This document shows positions 7,619 to 17,100 of a stretch of DNA of 45,606 bases, in pieces. The translations under genes and the position numbers were made by a program. Below the pieces are notes generated by a model. The model was not told where the DNA came from. It did not search any database and saw only the letters and a program-made list of their open reading frames with translations. How positions within the stretch are numbered: position 1 is the stretch's first letter; each line of letters begins with the position of its first letter. The DNA comes from an uncultured Verrucomicrobiales bacterium. GTDB taxonomy: Bacteria; Verrucomicrobiota; Verrucomicrobiia; Verrucomicrobiales; Akkermansiaceae. The stretch spans positions 1 through 45,606 of the forward strand of contig CALFSW010000509.1 of assembly GCA_937916505.1 (NCBI GenBank), written 5' to 3'.

Positions 7619-10600
7619 ATGACACGATTGATTGTTCTTATCCTTCCTCTGATTGTGCTGCGGCTTTCTTTTGAAGTGGCTTCTGAGAAAGAGACGTCAT
7701 TGACGGGGGGAGATGATGCGGCACGTGGAGTTTTTGACAAAGGAGACGACAGGGCGGTTGGCGCGGTTCAGAGAGCGGGGATTGAAGGCACCAGTATCAT
7801 CAAGGCGTCAGGCCGGATTTCCGGTCTTAAAGGTGAGATCCAGGGGGAGAAAATACACCCGCCCGGGGAAAAAAAATCGGCAATGGTGGATTTGATCCTG
7901 TCAAAGATCGATCCCGCCCTCCTTTCCGATCTGAGCGGAGAGGAGTTGGCGCACCTCCGGTCTTACATTGACAGACTGACCTCTCCGGGAGCAATGGATC
8001 AGCCCTGGCTATGCTGGGCGCCGGATGTTTCTGCGGGGAAGGCGGCGGCTTATCATGAGGCTGAAAAATTGACTGGTCTCGCCGGAGCCGGCTACGCTCT
8101 TTTTGCCAATCAGTTTTTAAGTTCCGGCCGTTGGAAACGAACAGCGGTGGGTGGATTTGGAAGGGGCGGCCAGGGTGAACCCGTCACGGTGACATGGAGC
8201 ATTGTTCCGGATGGGACCTCGACCCCGGGGATCGAGGGACAGGAAAATACCTCGTCCAATTTTCGTTCATGGATGGCAGGGATTTACGGAGGAAGCACTG
8301 GTGGCCCGGCTCAAGATCAACCGTGGTTCGAGATTTTCGAGGAGGCCTTTCAAGCGATGGCCGAAACCTGCGGAGTGACTTTGCAATATGAAGCGGACGA
8401 CGATGGTTCGGGGCTAAGCTCGTTTATGCTTGGGGCGGTGGGCGTGCGCGGGGATATTCGCATTGCGGCCAGGGCTCTGGATGGGGATAGCGGGACTTTG
8501 GCGATCACGTTCTCTCCCGATCACGGTGATATGGTTTTTGATTCGAGCGACGGAACTTTTGATCTCACTTTCAGTTCCTCGATTCGACTTTTCAATACGA
8601 TTGCCCACGAACTGGGGCATGGCTTGGGCTTGGCTCATGTCTGTCCGATCAACCGGACAAAGCTTCTTGAACCTATTTTGACGACGAGTTTTCGCGGGCC
8701 TCGATTTGATGAACACCAATCGCTGCAACGGCTATACGGAGACCGACTCGAATGGCATGGAGGATTCAACGACAATGATTCTGCGGCAGAGGCGACCACA
8801 TTGGAGCTTCCATTGCTTGAAACCCAGTCCTTCACCCGACTGAGTATCGATGACAATGCTGACATTGATTATTATCGATTTGAGGTTGAGGGTGGTCTGA
8901 GACTCACTGCGAGTGTTGTGCCAGGAGAAGGAAGCTATCTGGAGGGAGCCGAGACGAGCAGCGGGTGCTCATCGGGCACGACTTTTAATTCGGAAACGAT
9001 CCACGATCTCTCACTTGAGGTTCTTGATCAAACCGGGGTGAATGTTTTGGCGTCAGCGACCGCCGGAGGTGAAGGTGATGAGGAAAGGATCGATCTTTTT
9101 GAATTTCCCGATGACGGGGTCTATTATCTGAGAGTCAATGGGGAGACTTCGAACGCTACCCAGATCTATGACCTGACCGTGAGGTTGCATGACCGTGTTC
9201 CTGGTCCGCGACTAGTGGCTGGTGATGCGGTTGTGGTCGCCGAGTCCGGTTCCATTAAAAACCGTCGTTTGGATCCGAACGAGACGGTTCGGGTTTCGAT
9301 TCCGATCGAGAATGTTGGGACGTTGCCGACTGGGGATTTGGTTTTAAATATCAAAGGAACCAGCAATGTGACCGTTTTTTCGAAGAGCCTGCCCGACGGA
9401 ATTCAAGCCAATTCAATGGGTTCACTGGAACTGGTTTTTGGGGCAGTCGGGGGGTGCGGAGACGTCGCTAATTTTTTGATCGAGATTGCTGATGAGTCAG
9501 GAAGTTTGTTGGCTTTCGAGCAAGAATTCAGTTTAGGGGACCGTCAGGTGCTGATGCCGTTGGATGAGGGATTTGACGGTTCGAGTGACCTTCCTTCCGC
9601 CTGGACTTCGGAAGAAATCGGCGGAGGACTTGCCTGGGATGCTGTTTCCTCGCGTTCGGTTTCCTCGATTCGGTCCGCTTTCACTGGTGGAGTTGGGAGC
9701 GTTTCCTCTGCCTCGCTCATTTCGCCATCGTTTGTTCTGGCTCGGAGCGGAGGGACCCTGAGCTTCGATCACTTTTATCGAACAGAGGTTGGCTATGACG
9801 GTGCGGTGCTGGAGATTTCGAGGGATGGCGGGTCGTGGACGGACTTGATTGAGGATCCCATGGCCACGGTTTCGGGAGGCTACGATGGCCTTATCAATTC
9901 GAGATTTGACTCTCCCATTGCCGGTCGGATGGCTTGGTCTGCGAGGCTGTCGGCATTCCGGACGACTACGGTTGGGCTTCCAGCGGAATGGGCCGGCGAG
10001 ACTCTTCAATTCCGTTGGCGATTGGCTCATGACCGGTCGTCGTTCAGCGAAGGGTGGTGGTTGGATAATGTCAACGTCACCATGGTGAGTGAAGAGTGCG
10101 AGGTTCATCGCCCTGCCCTTGAATTGTCTCTGGCGGGCGGGGGGCTTGATGAGAATTTCCCTGCGGAGACAGCGGTAGTTCTAGTCTCAAGCGAGCTGCC
10201 CCTGGTGTCTTCCGTGACCGTCGTTTTGAGTGCGACAGGCTCCGCTTCAAGTGAGGATTTCCAAGGGAATCTCGAAGTCCTTTTGCCGGCAGGGCGGAGC
10301 CAGGTCGAGGTGTCATTGAGTGTTCGGAGTGATGACCTCAGCGAAGGTGAGGAAGCCCTCGTTTTAACCATTCCAAATGATGAAGCCGGATTTGCTGCGG
10401 GTGCCGACCCCGGCGAGACAATCGTGATCAGGGATCGAACAGGAATGAGTGAATGGTTGGCGGGTTATTTTTCCGTGGAGGTCGATTTAACCGGAGACAG
10501 CGACGGGGACGGGTTGAGTGAAGTGGCGGAGTATCTTTTGGGGACCGACCCGACGGATAGGAATTCGCATAAGAACCTGTCGGTCACGAGACAAGGGCTG

Positions 10601-10780
10601 GATTTCCTTTTGCCATTGGGAGTTCTTCCCCGGCGACCTGATGCGGTCATCGGCATGGAGTTTTCGACTGATTTGCGGGATTGGGTTGAGGGGGAACTGG
10701 AAGCCAGCGAAGAGGGACTTCTTGTCAAATCTCTGGATGGAAAAAGGTATTTCCGGTTGACCTTCTTGGTGCTCCGATAG
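7619..10780 (+). CDS. Secreted zinc metalloprotease (metzincin-like) with multiple accessory domains
   Basis: A 1053-residue secreted protein. The start ATG at 7619 opens a signal peptide (LIVLILPLIVLRLSF); the longer TTG form adds nothing recognisable. The zinc site HELGHGLGLAH begins at residue 330 and fits the metzincin HExxHxxGxxH pattern. The usual Met-turn is not evident; the equivalent stretch reads LLEPILTTS. Downstream are a prepeptidase C-terminal-like beta domain (about 400-525), a CARDB-like domain, a MAM-like jelly roll that ends GWWLDNVNV, and a Calx-beta-like domain. An acidic segment (GDSDGDGLSEVAEYLLGTDP) opens the C-terminal module shared with two other exported proteins. 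It probably degrades extracellular protein; no propeptide cysteine switch was identified. Confidence 0.85.
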   Translation: MTRLIVLILPLIVLRLSFEVASEKETSLTGGDDAARGVFDKGDDRAVGAVQRAGIEGTSIIKASGRISGLKGEIQGEKIHPPGEKKSAMVDLILSKIDPALLSDLSGEELAHLRSYIDRLTSPGAMDQPWLCWAPDVSAGKAAAYHEAEKLTGLAGAGYALFANQFLSSGRWKRTAVGGFGRGGQGEPVTVTWSIVPDGTSTPGIEGQENTSSNFRSWMAGIYGGSTGGPAQDQPWFEIFEEAFQAMAETCGVTLQYEADDDGSGLSSFMLGAVGVRGDIRIAARALDGDSGTLAITFSPDHGDMVFDSSDGTFDLTFSSSIRLFNTIAHELGHGLGLAHVCPINRTKLLEPILTTSFRGPRFDEHQSLQRLYGDRLEWHGGFNDNDSAAEATTLELPLLETQSFTRLSIDDNADIDYYRFEVEGGLRLTASVVPGEGSYLEGAETSSGCSSGTTFNSETIHDLSLEVLDQTGVNVLASATAGGEGDEERIDLFEFPDDGVYYLRVNGETSNATQIYDLTVRLHDRVPGPRLVAGDAVVVAESGSIKNRRLDPNETVRVSIPIENVGTLPTGDLVLNIKGTSNVTVFSKSLPDGIQANSMGSLELVFGAVGGCGDVANFLIEIADESGSLLAFEQEFSLGDRQVLMPLDEGFDGSSDLPSAWTSEEIGGGLAWDAVSSRSVSSIRSAFTGGVGSVSSASLISPSFVLARSGGTLSFDHFYRTEVGYDGAVLEISRDGGSWTDLIEDPMATVSGGYDGLINSRFDSPIAGRMAWSARLSAFRTTTVGLPAEWAGETLQFRWRLAHDRSSFSEGWWLDNVNVTMVSEECEVHRPALELSLAGGGLDENFPAETAVVLVSSELPLVSSVTVVLSATGSASSEDFQGNLEVLLPAGRSQVEVSLSVRSDDLSEGEEALVLTIPNDEAGFAAGADPGETIVIRDRTGMSEWLAGYFSVEVDLTGDSDGDGLSEVAEYLLGTDPTDRNSHKNLSVTRQGLDFLLPLGVLPRRPDAVIGMEFSTDLRDWVEGELEASEEGLLVKSLDGKRYFRLTFLVLR

Positions 10781-10826
10781 AGTTACGACTTCCTTTCTCT
10801 GGCTTTTTTGGCAAGACAGCGGCCAC

Positions 10827-11120
10827 ATGACAGCCGCTGAACTCGCACAATCTGCCGAAACGGATCCAGAACCGCCCGCAGATCTCTCGTTTGCACAACA
10901 GGCGCTATGGTTGGCCAAGGCCGGACGTTGGGATGATTCGCATGATCTTTGCCAGGATGTTCCTGATCCCCACGGGGCTTGGATTCATGCCTACTTGCAT
11001 CGCGAGGAAGGTGATTTGGGAAATGCTTCCTATTGGTATCACCGGGCCAAAAAAGAAATACCGCCGCCGGGGGTGACTCTGGCGGAAGAGTGGGGACAAA
11101 TTGCAGCGGCTTTATCCTAA
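10827..11120 (+). CDS. Conserved small protein, TPR-like
   Basis: A 97-residue soluble protein of unknown function. The central part (FAQQALWLAKAGRWDDSHDL, then AWIHAYLHREEGDLGNASYW) is predicted helical and resembles a small family of conserved hypothetical proteins marked by the pattern HxxLHRxEGDxGNAxYWYxRA, known to me from other bacteria. The fold may be a short TPR-like helical pair. It starts with ATG and ends 11 bases before the rsmB-like gene, so the two are probably co-transcribed. No signal peptide or membrane segment is seen. Confidence 0.75.
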   Translation: MTAAELAQSAETDPEPPADLSFAQQALWLAKAGRWDDSHDLCQDVPDPHGAWIHAYLHREEGDLGNASYWYHRAKKEIPPPGVTLAEEWGQIAAALS

Positions 11121-11131
11121 ATTACGTTCTG

Positions 11132-12337
11132 ATGGCAAAAGCAGGAAAAAATGTTCGTCGGGCGGCTGTTTCAGCATTGCGGGCCTGGGCCAAGGGCCAT
11201 GCCTATGCCGATTCACTGATCGAGCGACACGCGGAGAGGAATCATCTTTCTTCACAGGATAGGGCTTTGTTTAAAGCCATTTTAATGGGAGTGCTGCGAA
11301 ACCGGAGTCTGCTCGATCATTGGATAGGTCTCTTTCGAAGAGGGAAGTTGGATCCGGAAACGCGTGATGTTCTGAGGGTCGGATTTTTTCAGCTTTTGAT
11401 TCTGCGAATCCCGGATCATGCCGCCATTTATGAAACGGTGGAATGTGCGCGAAAGCCGGTTCAGGGATTGATCAACGCGGTGCTGAGAAAAGCCGCGCAC
11501 TGTCGGATGAGGCTTTTACGTGAACTTCCTGATATTGAACTCGCAACCCAGTTTTCCCATCCCCACTGGCTTTGGAAGCGGTGGAAAAATCTTTTCGGCA
11601 AGGATCAGGCCGTCGTGCTGATGGACTGGAACAATCAACCGGCGGAAACATTCTATCGTGCCAATCTTTTGAACCCGCCTCCCGAGGGGGCGCCCGAGCC
11701 ATCGAATGCCCAGGAGGCTGCCGATAGCGGCCATTACTATATCACTGACCCGTCAACCGCCCACGCACCCGGGTTGCTTGCGCCAAAGCCGGGGGAGGTG
11801 ATCCTGGACGCTTGCGCTGCCCCGGGCGGCAAGGCGATTCACCTTGCCGGACTCATGGAAAATCAGGGGAGATTGATCTGCACTGATTCAAATGAGAAGA
11901 GGCTTTCCCGACTTCGGGAGAATCTGGAACGATGCGGGGTGGAAATTGCAGAGGTGTCGCAACATGATTGGACGCAGCCCGCCCCATCCGTCTGGGAGAA
12001 TTATTTTGATGCAATCCTTCTCGACGTTCCGTGTTCCAATACCGGGGTGCTTCGTCGGCGGGTCGATGCGCGTTGGCGATTGCAAAAAGTTGATATTGAA
12101 AAGTTGGTGGTGCTTCAAAATGAAATCCTCCGGGAAGCAGCACGATGCGTAAAGCCCGGGGGAAGGCTGGTCTATTCGACTTGTTCGATCGATCCCGAGG
12201 AGAATATCGAGCTTGTCACCCGGTTCGCTGAAAAGACTCCCGGATTCAGATTGGGTAAGTGGGAGCAACTATTGCCCTTTAAAGATCAAACAGACGGGGC
12301 CTTTGCTGCCGTTTTACATCGCGAGGACGTCTCTTGA
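11132..12337 (+). CDS. rsmB: RsmB/NOP-family rRNA (cytosine-5-)-methyltransferase
   Basis: A 401-residue SAM-dependent RNA m5C methyltransferase; RsmB modifies C967 of 16S rRNA in E. coli. The N-terminal 130 residues form a NusB-like RNA-binding domain (DRALFKAILMGVLRNRSLLD, then GLINAVLRKA). The catalytic domain has DACAAPGGKAIHLA for SAM, DVPCSNTGVLRRRVDARW with the first catalytic Cys, and YSTCSIDPEEN with the second. ATG at 11132 is used because the in-frame upstream codons overlap the preceding gene in another frame. RsmB fits the domain order, but a related RsmF-type target cannot be excluded. Confidence 0.82.
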   Translation: MAKAGKNVRRAAVSALRAWAKGHAYADSLIERHAERNHLSSQDRALFKAILMGVLRNRSLLDHWIGLFRRGKLDPETRDVLRVGFFQLLILRIPDHAAIYETVECARKPVQGLINAVLRKAAHCRMRLLRELPDIELATQFSHPHWLWKRWKNLFGKDQAVVLMDWNNQPAETFYRANLLNPPPEGAPEPSNAQEAADSGHYYITDPSTAHAPGLLAPKPGEVILDACAAPGGKAIHLAGLMENQGRLICTDSNEKRLSRLRENLERCGVEIAEVSQHDWTQPAPSVWENYFDAILLDVPCSNTGVLRRRVDARWRLQKVDIEKLVVLQNEILREAARCVKPGGRLVYSTCSIDPEENIELVTRFAEKTPGFRLGKWEQLLPFKDQTDGAFAAVLHREDVS

Positions 12338-12381
12338 CCCGGCGGAAGAATCGGCGATACTATTAAAAACCAAATCAATCC

Positions 12382-12981
12382 ATGAAGGCCTTATTTCTTT
12401 TTCTTCCCCTGGGGTGTCTCCTGACCTCCTGCACCCCGACGTTTTCAGGCGGCAGAGGCAGCAGCGGATATCTCACTGCGTTTCGATCAGCCACCCCTGC
12501 CGGTAAGAACGAACCTCTTGCCCATGAGCGCGGATATTGGGACGGTGATGCCGTGGAAGGTCCTGCGTCCATCAAAATCGTGCGTGATGAGCAGAAGGCC
12601 TACTTTTATAAAGGAGATCAGATCGTAGGAATGACGCCAATCTCAACAGGTAAATCGACTCATTCGACTCCCGCCGGAACCTTTAAGGTGACGCAGAAAA
12701 ACAAGGACCATAAGTCGTCGCTTTATGGTGTCATCCGTGATCAGGCGACCGGACAAATTGTGAACAAAGATGCCGATACGCGGAAGCATCGGGCGGGGCC
12801 GGGGCAGGTTTTCGAGAATGCCCCCATGCCATACTTTATGCGCTTCAATGGAGGCATTGGAATGCACATTGGTCACTTGCCCGGCTATGCCGCCTCCCAT
12901 GGATGCGTGCGAATGCCCAAGGAAATGGCCGTTAAATTTTTTGAAAATGCCAAAGAGGGAACTCCTGTGATTGTAAAATGA
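12382..12981 (+). CDS. L,D-transpeptidase (YkuD) lipoprotein
   Basis: A 199-residue envelope enzyme predicted to cross-link peptidoglycan stem peptides or attach proteins to them. The N-terminus FLFLPLGCLLTSC is a lipoprotein signal with lipobox LTSC. The YkuD domain (about 60-199) begins IKIVRDEQKAYFYKGDQIV and carries the catalytic motif MHIGHLPGYAASHGCVRMP, with the active His and Cys in SHGCVRM. Its stop overlaps the ATG of the next gene (ATGA), so it is translationally coupled to the ACT-domain protein, although no functional link is obvious. Confidence 0.92.
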   Translation: MKALFLFLPLGCLLTSCTPTFSGGRGSSGYLTAFRSATPAGKNEPLAHERGYWDGDAVEGPASIKIVRDEQKAYFYKGDQIVGMTPISTGKSTHSTPAGTFKVTQKNKDHKSSLYGVIRDQATGQIVNKDADTRKHRAGPGQVFENAPMPYFMRFNGGIGMHIGHLPGYAASHGCVRMPKEMAVKFFENAKEGTPVIVK

Positions 12982-13484
12982 ATACCTCACTCGTTCTCAC
13001 CATTCTTGGCCCCGACCGGACGGGATTGGTGGGTGCTGTCGCCGATGCGGTCGCCGGTCATGGCGGAAGCTGGCAGGAAAGCCGGATGGCAAGGTTGGCG
13101 GGGCAGTTTGCCGGAATTCTTCGCGTGGAATGTCCGACTGCAAATCGGGAAGCCCTTGAAAAAGATCTCACATCCCTGGGCGAGCGGGGCCTGACCGTCA
13201 CGGTCGCTCATGATGTTTCTCCAGCCGGGGGGGGAGGAGAGACCCTGGTCATCGATATCACCGGTCATGATGAACCGGGAATCGTAAAGCGGATCGCTTC
13301 AACCCTGGCCGGGCTCGGAGTGAACGTTGAGGAACTGGAAACTTCATTGGAGTCCGCACCGATGGCCGGGCACTTGCTCTTCTGCACACGGGGCAAGGTG
13401 CGTTTGCCCGATAATCTCAATCCCGCAGAGTTGATCGAAGCTCTGGAAAAGGTTGGGGCTGATCTTACTGTTGACGTTCAATAG
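12978..13484 (+). CDS. Double-ACT-domain protein, GcvR-like
   Basis: A 168-residue cytoplasmic protein made of two ACT domains. The first starts SLVLTILGPDRTGLVGAVAD and the second starts LVIDITGHDEPGIVKRIAST; both have the Gly-rich ligand loop (GPDRTGLV and GHDEPGIV). The order and length match the GcvR group, which regulates glycine cleavage in E. coli by binding GcvA. No gcv gene is nearby, so the specific role is inference. It overlaps the L,D-transpeptidase stop by 4 bases and ends 2 bases before trmD, within a tight plus-strand operon. Confidence 0.82.
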   Translation: MNTSLVLTILGPDRTGLVGAVADAVAGHGGSWQESRMARLAGQFAGILRVECPTANREALEKDLTSLGERGLTVTVAHDVSPAGGGGETLVIDITGHDEPGIVKRIASTLAGLGVNVEELETSLESAPMAGHLLFCTRGKVRLPDNLNPAELIEALEKVGADLTVDVQ

Positions 13485-13486
13485 GC

Positions 13487-14161
13487 GTGCGAATTGATAT
13501 CCTGACTCTTTTTCCGGGGATTGCCTTGGCTCCTCTCGGTGAAAGCATGATGAAGCGCGCTCAAATTGCGGGCCTTGTTGAAGTTGCGGCCCATGATTTA
13601 CGGAATTGGGCAACCGGGAAACATCGTAAGACCGACGATTATCTCTGCGGAGGAGGACAAGGAATGTTGCTGAAACCCGAGCCGATTTTTGCGGCAATCG
13701 GGGAACTTCAAACTCCCGAATCAAAGGTTATTTTACTGACGCCCCAGGGGAAGGTCTTCAAGCAAGCGATGGCCAGTCAGCTCTCGGAAGAGAGCCACAT
13801 CATATTTCTTTGCGGGCATTATGAAGGGGTGGATCAGCGGGTGATCGACGAACTGGTCGATCTCGAGCTTTCGATCGGTGATTATGTTCTGACCAATGGC
13901 GCGATTGCGGCCGCAGTTGTGACTGATGCCATTGTGCGATTGTTACCCGGAGCTCTTGGCGATGCCCGCTCGGCGGTTGATGAATCGTTCTCCGATCCGA
14001 ATCTTTTGGAGGCCCCGGCTTATACCAAGCCGATCGAGTTCCGTGGACTCAAGGTCCCGGATGTGCTGCTTTCAGGACATCATGCCAAGATCGAGGAATG
14101 GAAAGCCGAACAGGCACTGCGCAAGACCCGGGCGAATCGGCCAGACCTTCTCGGAGAGTGA
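13487..14161 (+). CDS. trmD: tRNA (guanine-N1-)-methyltransferase TrmD
   Basis: TrmD forms 1-methylguanosine at position 37 of tRNAs, which prevents frameshifts. The 224-residue protein opens IDILTLFPG and has HRKTDDYLCGGGQGMLLKPEP, CGHYEGVDQRVID, the trefoil-knot SAM loop SIGDYVLTNGAIAAAVVTDA, and the C-terminal LLSGHHAKIEEW. The start is GTG at 13487, 2 bases after the previous stop. Two departures from the usual sequence are seen: NGAIAA replaces GGELAA in the knot, and the position of the catalytic Asp of the DSF motif reads ESF (Glu 166, preceded by Asp 165). It is normally found with rimM, rpsP and rplS, none of which is adjacent here. Confidence 0.93.
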   Translation: MRIDILTLFPGIALAPLGESMMKRAQIAGLVEVAAHDLRNWATGKHRKTDDYLCGGGQGMLLKPEPIFAAIGELQTPESKVILLTPQGKVFKQAMASQLSEESHIIFLCGHYEGVDQRVIDELVDLELSIGDYVLTNGAIAAAVVTDAIVRLLPGALGDARSAVDESFSDPNLLEAPAYTKPIEFRGLKVPDVLLSGHHAKIEEWKAEQALRKTRANRPDLLGE

Positions 14162-14164
14162 AAT

Positions 14165-17100
14165 CTATCTGGGGATTGCGGTTTCCAACCTGGTGCGAAT
14201 TCGGAAGAAGAGCTTTTCCAACGGAGCATCCAGTTGGGTGGTGTAGCTCATCGAAGTGGGCGATCTTGCCGAGATGTTTTTGAGGAGAGTCCAAGCTTGA
14301 AGGTCATGGCTATATTCGACGAGGTGGCTGACGTCGTCGGCGAGAGGATTGATCGGGAATGTCAAAGTGGCCTGACCTCCGGACACGCTCACGCTCATGG
14401 GATTCGTATTTGGAAGAGAATCAGAGGTCCCGAAAAAGTGTTCGAGAAGAGCATTAATCCCATCCGAGTCAACGTCGTCATTTGGTAACCCAGCGAGTGA
14501 TTCGGTTGGGTCGCCCATGCCTGGTGATCCGCCTGCGGCGTTGCTGGAACGCCAATTTGTGGCAATACCAAGGCCGCGGGGGTCGAGTGGATTAATCTCC
14601 GCATTGTCTGTGGTGTGCGAAAGGACGACGGAAAAACCGTTTCCGTCAGATGCCGTCGGCCAGGGAAGATCATCATCGAAATCGAATTCATGAATGGCGA
14701 GGGTTCCAAGAGCGAGTTTCAGAATCTCTCCTCCATTGCTCAGACTGTCGTCATCATACTGGCCGTCGGCGATAGGAAGTCCGCCTCCGTATTTGGCTTC
14801 GAAGGCCGCTTGATTTTTAACCACGAGAATGTAGGACCCGGCAGCGAGAGTGGTGCCGGAGGTGAAATCGAAGTCGATTCCTTTTGTGAAGCGCACGTTG
14901 GTTAAGTCTAGCGCGACAGAGCCTTGATTGAAGAGTTCGAGGAATTCGGTCGTATCGTCTCCATCGGGATTATACATGATCTCGCTGATCATCAGGTTCT
15001 GTTGAAGCTGGTCGATATCAGGCGGGGTGGTCTGAAATTCGAGCGCTGCAGACCAGTGGCTCCAGCGACCGCTATTGTCTTTGTGACGGACGCGCGCGCG
15101 GTAAGTTCGATCAGGTTTCACTGCAGAGGCTGGCGGTGCTGTGCTGGCGGCGAAGGGGGAAATCTCACCGCTGGTCCAATTTTCTTCAATCTCGTAAACA
15201 TTTGCTTGGCCAGGGCTGGCGTCGATTTCACCGATGCGCCATTGCATGGCCGCGAAAGTGCTGTTGCCTTGTGGGTCGGAGAACGTTGAGCTTTCGAAGC
15301 TGAGACCGCTGGTGGGAAACCCCGCGTCCCCGGTATACGTGATGGTTGGGGTGTTGGGAATTGCGGTGTCGTTGGCATCGCGTTTGAGGAATTCGTATCC
15401 GTAGCCATCTTGCTTGCCATTGCCCGGAGTCCAGTTGCCGCCCTGGAAAGTGTCGGTGACGTAGTTGATGAGGTATTCCATCGAGCCCTCGTGGTCGGAG
15501 GAGCCGAGGGTTCGGGTGTAGGTGCCACCTCTTCGCGAGTCGACGAATGGCGAGTAGAACCAGTTGCCCTTGTGGTTGCCCTGTCCGGAATGGCTGTTGG
15601 GATTTCCCCTTGTCCGCGTGTTGTAGTTCCACATGTATTCATCCACGTCCGACCAGGTCAGTGCCTGGCCGGTGGGATTGACAATCTGGGCGTATTCATC
15701 GATCAGCTGGGCCATCTGCCCCCCTTCTATCGCGCTATCGGTGCAGAGCAGGTCGAACATTTCGCGGGCACGGTTCCGATATTCAATCGCAAGCGTCGCG
15801 ATGTTGAGGCAGGATTTCTGTTGGATCGTTCCGCTCCAATGGGTCTCGGCGATGAACATCATGTCGAGGTCCCAGGGCATGACCGTCCAGCCAGCTGTTG
15901 GGTCGTGAAAGAAGTAATGGTTGAAACCTTCGCGGACATCGACGTTACCAGTGATGCGGTTGCCTGCGCGGAAGGTGTAGTAGGAAAAGAGGTTCATGTT
16001 TGCTCTCCAGTAGGCCTCGCTTTGTGTGCTGCCGGACGAAGCTCTGAAGGTATTCCAGTCAGAGTTGTCTGCTGACTGGCTTCTCGCCTGGTGCTTTTTA
16101 TCTCCGCCGCTGCCTTCGATTTTGTAGACGTTGCCATCAGGGAGGTTGCGATTGTCGAGGAAGGCTCCGTCGGGGTGTTCGACGGCGAGGTAAAGCCCCC
16201 AGAGATCGGAGTTATACTGGTTGCTGCTTGATTCGGGGGTGGCGTCGATCACCCGGAAATGGACGTAGTGCGTGCGCGGGCTGGGAATGCCTGCAAGTTC
16301 AAAGAGGCGGTAGGAGGTGGCCTCTTCGACCCCGGCCATGCCGCGGTGGACGGGTGCCCACGGGGAGGCGCAGGCGTCGAAATTTAAAGTATCCCAGGTG
16401 CTCGCATACTTGTTTCCCCAGTTGTCACGGGCTTCAAAATCGCGCGCAGGATTGAAGTGGAATCTCCATTTGTTCTTTCCGCTCTGGTAGGTGGAAGCTT
16501 CGCCGCGGTTTTCGAACTCGACGTGGTCGTAGACTTTCCCATCGTAGACTAACGCGCCTTGCATGTGGACGCCATCAGAGCCGCTCGAGTACTGACTGTT
16601 GGTGACGTCGGTGGCATTGGCGATGAGGTGATAGGTGGGAATGTCTTCGAGCACCTCCGGGGAGAAGGTTGCGACCGGGGAGCTGCCGGGGTTGCTTGCT
16701 CCGGTCCAGGCCGGGACGCCATTGTAGACGAAGTAGGCGAAGTTGGGCTGTTCGTCATCATCGAAGGGAACCTTTACGCCTGCTCCAACAGTGTCGTTGG
16801 TGGCGATGCGGTAGCGAACAAGGTGGCGATGATCCTGGGCTGGAATGTCCGCAGTATAGATTGAGCCTCCGTTCGCAGCGGTCATTTCAAGATCAATCCA
16901 GCCGGTTTCGTAAGCGGCATCGGAACGACGAATATAGGATCCGGGGGCGACGACCTGATAACTGAGGGTGACGTTATCGACTCCGTCCGCGTCTGTGATT
17001 TTGGCGCTGATTGTCACGGGAGCCGAAGAAGTCGGCTCAACCGGGTTGTGATTCACCTGCCGGATATTTGGTGGCGGGGAGTTGGTTGAGGAATTATTTG

